Source of the DNA: Maratus speciosus | Taxonomy: Eukaryota > Arthropoda > Arachnida > Araneae > Salticidae | Length of the DNA: 64,000 nt | NCBI GenBank assembly: GCA_963932465.1 | Contig: OZ010791.1 | Span: 151,325,915 to 151,389,914 of the forward strand | Reading direction: 5' to 3' | In this document: positions 59,207 through 64,000 of the stretch, in pieces | Layout of the letters: the number at the start of each line of letters is the position of its first letter | How positions within the stretch are numbered: the first letter of the stretch is position 1 | Notes under the pieces: model-generated | What the model was told of the DNA's origin: nothing | Databases searched by the model: none | Seen by the model: only the letters and a program-made list of their open reading frames with translations | Translations under genes and position numbers: made by a program

Positions 59207-59628
59207 TTAAGAGGCTACTTCAGTCAGGTGCATGAAAAGACCCGTTCGCTAATGCTAATCTTATGGAAGAAATTTATAAAGATATCTCGGTCGCATTTGA
59301 ATATTTTTAAATGATTTCTTTTGCATTGGATAGCTGAGATCGATCTGTATGCAGACCGTTTTTCACTTTTTCGATTTTCATTGCAGATTTTTTTTATGAT
59401 GATGTTTTCACTTTCGAAACCGGTTCCAAAAATGAAAGTGTCCCCATAAAAAATATCTGTAAACAAAACCGAAAAAGTAAAAAACAACTGTTGTACAGAT
59501 CGATCTCAGCAATCTAATGCAAAATCATTTAAAAATATTGAAATGCGACTGAGATATCTTTATAAATTTCTTCCATAGGATTGGCATTAGCGAACGGGTC
59601 TTTTCACTTGACTGAAGTAGCCTCTTAA
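59207..59628. mobile_element. Palindromic TTAA element, family C (copy 2)
   Basis: TTAAGAGGCTACTTCAGTCA to TGACTGAAGTAGCCTCTTAA. It is nearly the same length as the copy at 20793-21214 and keeps the GCTAATGCTAATC and TATCTCGGTCGCATTTGAAT blocks in each arm. The 87-residue minus-strand frame is palindrome translation. Confidence 0.88.
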
Positions 59629-60100
59629 GGCGGTATTTTATCTGACGATATGAGAATAATTTCATTATTTATTTATTACCGCATTATTTTATTCATTGCA
59701 TACTCTTATTAAGAGTTAATCAAATACTAAAATAAACATGCAAGAGATGGAGCTTTACTATATTAAATCACATCGCAAAAAAATCACATCGCAAAATAAA
59801 CAGCACAATCTAAATTGCGTTAAAAAAAAATCCATTAGTTCGTAAAATCACGATTCAACGTGACTTTATACTTTAGTTTAGGTATACTTGAGATCATCTC
59901 GCATCATACCGGATGAAAACCACAGCTCTAGAGTAAGCTGTCCTTTCTCGTTCTAGTTCTGAATGAAATGCTTTGATGTATAAATTTAGAATGTAACAAA
60001 TATATTGTGTGTCTAAAAATGCTGAATTTAGTTCGTAGAATTAAAAGTTTTGGGCAGTAGGTGACGCCTCTTTTGTCGCATAACGTATTATTACCAACTA

Positions 60101-60188
60101 CAGTGGAACTTTCTTTTAACGGAGATTTCTAAACGAAATTTTCTGCTGAACCTTGACTTTGAACGCCATTAACATGTAAATTAATATC

Positions 60189-60226
<38 letters not shown>

Positions 60227-61399
60227 ATATAACGAAGTTTATCCCACTTTCGTGCGTGTTCAGCTTTCAAACGGAGAGGTAGCGACGTATGAATTTATTT
60301 CAGCGGATTGTATGAAAATGAAATTACTTATTTATTCAATTATTGGCATTCAAAAGAAAAAATGCTATAAGTTTTCGATACAATAAGAAGGGGAATTCCA
60401 GTTTCACGAAAATGTTACAGATGTATTGTTCGGGTACTTACAAAAGGGTGAACATTTTTATGAACAGTGTATTTTTTATAAGAGACATGTACAAAGTAAT
60501 ATTGCCGATTTTTTTTTAAAGTTAAGAATTTGGAATACTATAAAAAACAAGTTGGCTGGTCAAACGTGGCAAATGAGGTGCCTTCGTACTATAACTAGTT
60601 TTATAAATATTTTTTTCACCGCATATTGAACTGAATGTACATTTTTTTGCACTGCATAACTGCATAGTCTGTAACATCATTAAAATGCACTTGCAATAAT
60701 TTTTTCCTAATAGCCCTCATGTAACGGAAAACTTTTGATTGTCCCTGTAAATAAACTATACATCCGATTTCCATAAAATTTGAAACGACTCGACAAAAAT
60801 TTGCAACAATTATATATCTAAAATTTTAGACCATTCGGAAGGCTGTAACATCATCAAAATGCACTTGCAATATTTTTTTCCCATTGGCCGTAATGTAACG
60901 GGAAACTTTTAACTGTCCCTGTCATTAAACTATGCATCCAATTTTCATAAAATTTGAAATGGCTCGACAAAATTTTACAACAATTATATATTTAAAATTT
61001 CAGGTCATTTGGCTGGGTAGTTTTTGCTCTGTTATATGCGGACGGACAGACAGACAGACGGACTGAACGACGACTATAGGTGCTTCGTATTTATATAATT
61101 ACGAACGCAGCTAAAAAGATAAAAAGTATGCTACGCTTCAGATGTTATTTACCTCTCTTTATTACGATGTTTTTTTAGACATTATTCCAATTAATTTTTT
61201 CTCATATGTCTACATTGCATAAAAAAAAAAGTTACTGCCCGAATTAAAATGCATTTTTCCAATGTTTCCATTTTATGTGTATTTATCATTTTATGCATGT
61301 GTATTTTATTAATTTGAGTTGATTTCTATTTAACGAATTTTCTTCAGAACGAAGTGTTTAAGTGTAACGACGAGACTGCGCTAAATGAAAATTTCACTG
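60101..61399. mobile_element. TA-flanked TIR element, 1.3 kb, containing an AGGTGCG repeat copy
   Basis: CAGTGGAACTTTCTTTTAAC at 60101 and the complement of …CTAAATGAAAATTTCACTG ending at 61399; TA lies outside both ends. Inverted ends match at about 18 of 24 positions, in the style of pogo-like elements. No transposase is seen. An A run lies at 60195-60223. Confidence 0.6.
60549..61112 (-). mobile_element. AGGTGCGTTCG repeat element, inverted copy
   Basis: Reverse complement of 36193-36788, including two copies of the ~185-bp internal block (TGTAACATCATTAAAATGCA and TGTAACATCATCAAAATGCA) and a GGACGGACAGACAGACAGAC run at about 61041. Two copies in one window with the same internal duplication show that the duplication is a family trait. 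Confidence 0.8.
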
Positions 61400-61666
61400 T
61401 AGATGATTTTGAAACTCCATCAAAAAAAATCATTTAAGTTTTTGTTTGGCTGGCAGAAGGCGTGGTCTAGGTAAAGCAATGGTATAGTTGAATTGCAAGA
61501 ATTCTTCATCAATTACTAATATCTTGTTGGAATGCGCTTTTAATAATAAATGGAATACGACGTCATTTTTTTTTTCATAACAAAAACAAAAGCAAAATAA
61601 CTGAGCAACAAGAAATACAGAACAAGCTAATTACGGTTTGAACTTCATCAAGAATTTACATGTAAC

Positions 61667-61702
<36 letters not shown>

Positions 61703-61977
61703 CCTTGAGAGAAGCAGTTTTGTATGCAAATTGCAAAGTAGGCATCCAAAAAAAGGTAAATGATCGCATACAAGCGATAAAATACTTCATGAATGTTTTA
61801 ATTTCCTAACAAATAGGGAGTGTTAAAGGTTTAAAAAAATCACAAATTGATGTTTTTTGCTTTATCTTTTAGCACATAAAATCTATACAATATTAAACAG
61901 CGACAGAAAAAATAATGCTACGTATAGAAGTAAAGTTGTGTTTTTATAGATTTTAAAGAGATTGGTCTGTGAAATCT

Positions 61978-62105
61978 CAAATTCCCCTCGCTAATGTTAA
62001 ACCTATAGACGTGTGATGCATTCGTATTTTATAAATATCTCATCGGGAAATTAATACTTTTAACTTCATTTTTCTGTGTCCTTTGCTTGAAATATGACCT
62101 TTTTT
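61978..62105 (+). mobile_element. Half copy of family-D palindrome
   Basis: CCCCTCGCTAATGTTAAACC, GACGTGTGATGCATTCGTAT and ATCTCATCGGGAAATTAATA match one arm of 22707-23151. The second arm is missing, cut at the next repeat. Confidence 0.7.
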
Positions 62106-62200
62106 AGGGTTCCGTACTTAAAAAGTAAAAACGGAACCATTATAAGATCACTCCTGTGTCTGTCCGTCTGTCTGTCTGTCTGTCACAGCCATTTTACTCG
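62106..62200 (+). repeat. GGGTTCCGTA ... GTCTGTCTGTC repeat
   Basis: AGGGTTCCGTACTTAAAAAG, AAAACGGAACCATTATAAGA, then a GTCTGTCCGTCTGTCTGTCT run and CACAGCCATTTTACTCGTAA. I recall similar sequence as a dispersed repeat in other arthropods, but cannot name the family from memory with confidence. Confidence 0.5.
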
Positions 62201-62900
62201 TAAACTATGGAAAGTGGAAAGTTCAAATTCAGGGAAGCAATAAAGACCATTGACCCACATATTTTCAGATTAATAAACATTCATAAATATATTTAGTAAA
62301 AAAGTAGAGGGGCTAATTATGCTACTTGAAAAAAAAAATCTTTTCTTTGTATATCATGTGGGGTATCCTGAGAAAGCTATTGTAACGCTGAACTCAAAAA
62401 TACATTCCTTTTAATTTTAGGTATTATATTTTCAAAGATATTGTTGAAAATGTAGCTCAAAAGTATGTTCCCTCCCCCTCTAATTCCGAATCTACTGAAA
62501 CTAAAATTATGAAAAAATTAGAGGTAGTAGACGTTAATATAAACCTTGCCGGAAAATTATAGCGATTACTCTAGGTCACATATTTTTTGAGTAATTAGCA
62601 TTTTTCTGTTTATACACAAATTTCGATTTACGGGCATTCAGAAAAATTGTTGAGGATCGCTGAATATACCTATCATTGCAGAAGAATAAAAGCATTGTTG
62701 ATAATAATTTTCGAAAAATCTCATCGGTAATTAGCCGAGATATTAACCCTTAAAAGTACGGTTAGTTTGGACATACACAAGGACAGGGGCGGCGTACTCT
62801 ATGCCTAGTTAACAACTTTTAATGATATATATGTGTAATGAATGTAATGTCCAGTAACAGTATAAAAGCAATAAACGTCAAATTGTTAAAAAATACTAAT
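62201..62900. other. Intergenic or repeat-derived DNA, no gene recognised
   Basis: It continues the preceding repeat for an unknown distance. No frame has a domain. Confidence 0.45.
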
Positions 62901-63659
62901 TTAAGGGGTCTCGGGACTCTTAAAAGTGGAAAAAATGAAAAAAAAAGACGATTTTCAACATTTAATGTCTTAAAATGTATATGATTTTAAAACACAATTT
63001 TAATTGGGATGAAAGATATAAGTATGTTCTTTCGCTTCATGTATTTAAAAAATTGCGAGACACAGAATTAGTATTTATAGGGGGCTCGAAACTTTTAGAC
63101 ATTTGTCGAACAAAAAATTGGCATAACCGTTTACGCGCAGGATTACAAAATAAATATTGCAACTAGAATGAAAATTTTGGTGCTTACTTATACTTCAGAT
63201 TGTAATAATTTCCCTGAACTTAAATACATTTATATTTAAAGCATTTTATATTTTTTAATGCAATGTTGCATTTAACTAATACAAAATTTTGAAAATTTCA
63301 ACAGTAAAATCACCTAAAAAAATATTTTTTTTAACAATAAAAAGGAAATTTTAGGTTCAGTTTATACAGACTAACATGAAGTATATGTTTTGAAAATTTC
63401 ATGAAAAAATTTTCAGAAGTTTTTGAGGTATCCTGCGCATTATGCCCAAAAAACGCCATTTGAAAAATAATGACTTTAAAGTTTCGGAAACGCCGCTTCA
63501 GCTATTGAGCGGGTATAATTCTAAAAGCCAAAACTTCTGTTCTAATGGGAATTTCAAGGAAACAATTATATCAAAATATTCAGAAAAGATAGGAGTTTAA
63601 CATCTAGAAAAATTAAAATTTCTTAATTTTGAAGCTTTAAGAGTCCTGCGACCACTTAA
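62901..63659. mobile_element. TTAA-flanked TIR element, 759 bp
   Basis: TTAAGGGGTCTCGGGACTCT at 62901 and the complement of AGAGTCCTGCGACCACTTAA ending at 63659. Inverted ends of ~25 bp match except for a few bases. The interior is unrelated to families A-D, and its 63-residue frame (62975-63166) has no recognised domain. Confidence 0.75.
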
Positions 63660-64000
63660 TCCTTTCCAGCACGGAGTAATTCTATTTATAAACTTATGAA
63701 ATAATGAACTGACACCAGAATTTATAAACGAATTTATTAGAAAATGCGAACTTGCTTATTTCCACGTACATGTAAAAGGAAAATTTTAATTAAATATTCT
63801 TGGTGACGTTTGTCTGTTTTGGAATTAAAATTAGGTGTCCGTTTTTTAAGGCATCGCCCTCGAAAGATTTAATTAGAATGAATCGCATAAATACTGTGGG
63901 ATTCGCAATAGTTTGCACTGATTGTATCTCTCAATACACCTCGAGTGACTTTAAAAGTTAATTAAACACCTATCTGGAAAAACGCGGCACTGACCAAGGC
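63660..64000. other. Right edge, no gene recognised
   Basis: Unique-looking AT-rich DNA. Confidence 0.5.

Overview
This window reads as AT-rich intergenic DNA from a eukaryote, most likely an arthropod. A chelicerate such as a spider is my guess, from general character only: roughly 70% A+T by eye, abundant TTAA-flanked MITEs, a tRNA-headed SINE, Ty3/gypsy and copia remnants, pogo-like elements and a 5S-rRNA-derived fragment. I found no convincing host protein-coding gene, rRNA gene or functional tRNA gene. Nearly all of the many short open frames are translations of repeats. Nothing looks prokaryotic.

Layout. 1-3040: AT-rich DNA, then a ~715-bp tandem duplication whose first copy carries a TTAA MITE and whose second copy is the matching empty site. 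3111-4258: a decayed Tc1/mariner-like half element with a MITE in its end. 4712-17442: a nested structure. A ~1.4-kb palindromic Tc1/mariner-like element has taken a 1,050-bp hAT-like element (5001-6050, exact 8-bp target duplication) in one arm. Its other arm holds a 10.27-kb coding-free foldback element (6761-17026) with ~4.5-kb nearly identical arms and a 4-bp target duplication. 18490-21970: a ~241-bp satellite, interrupted by a palindromic TTAA element. 22300-28292: a dense mosaic of TTAA MITEs and palindromes, a 1.13-kb terminal-inverted-repeat element containing a 5S-like segment, and a complete SINE with a 14-bp target duplication. 28395-29998: the 3' half of a dead Ty1/copia pol. 30900-40900: scattered MITEs, diverged segmental repeats and a 332-bp tandem duplication.

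40901-50786: a nearly complete Ty3/gypsy element on the minus strand with 388-bp LTRs (TG...CA, TATA target duplication, a few percent or less LTR divergence). It is inactivated by loss of the reverse-transcriptase core, two frame breaks and an in-frame stop inside integrase. Its 3' LTR is split by a second ~4-kb foldback element. 51405-55751: a pogo-like TIR element, a solo LTR related to the gypsy LTR, and a Tigger/pogo element with a broken transposase. 56655-63659: more TTAA elements, one interrupted by a hAT-like element, further TA-flanked TIR elements, and a 759-bp TTAA-flanked element near the right edge.

The genes here do not form a pathway. The window records a layered history of transposon insertions, and several insertion junctions can be checked against an empty copy in the same window. 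The best candidates for something undescribed are the giant foldback element and the related TTAA-flanked families.
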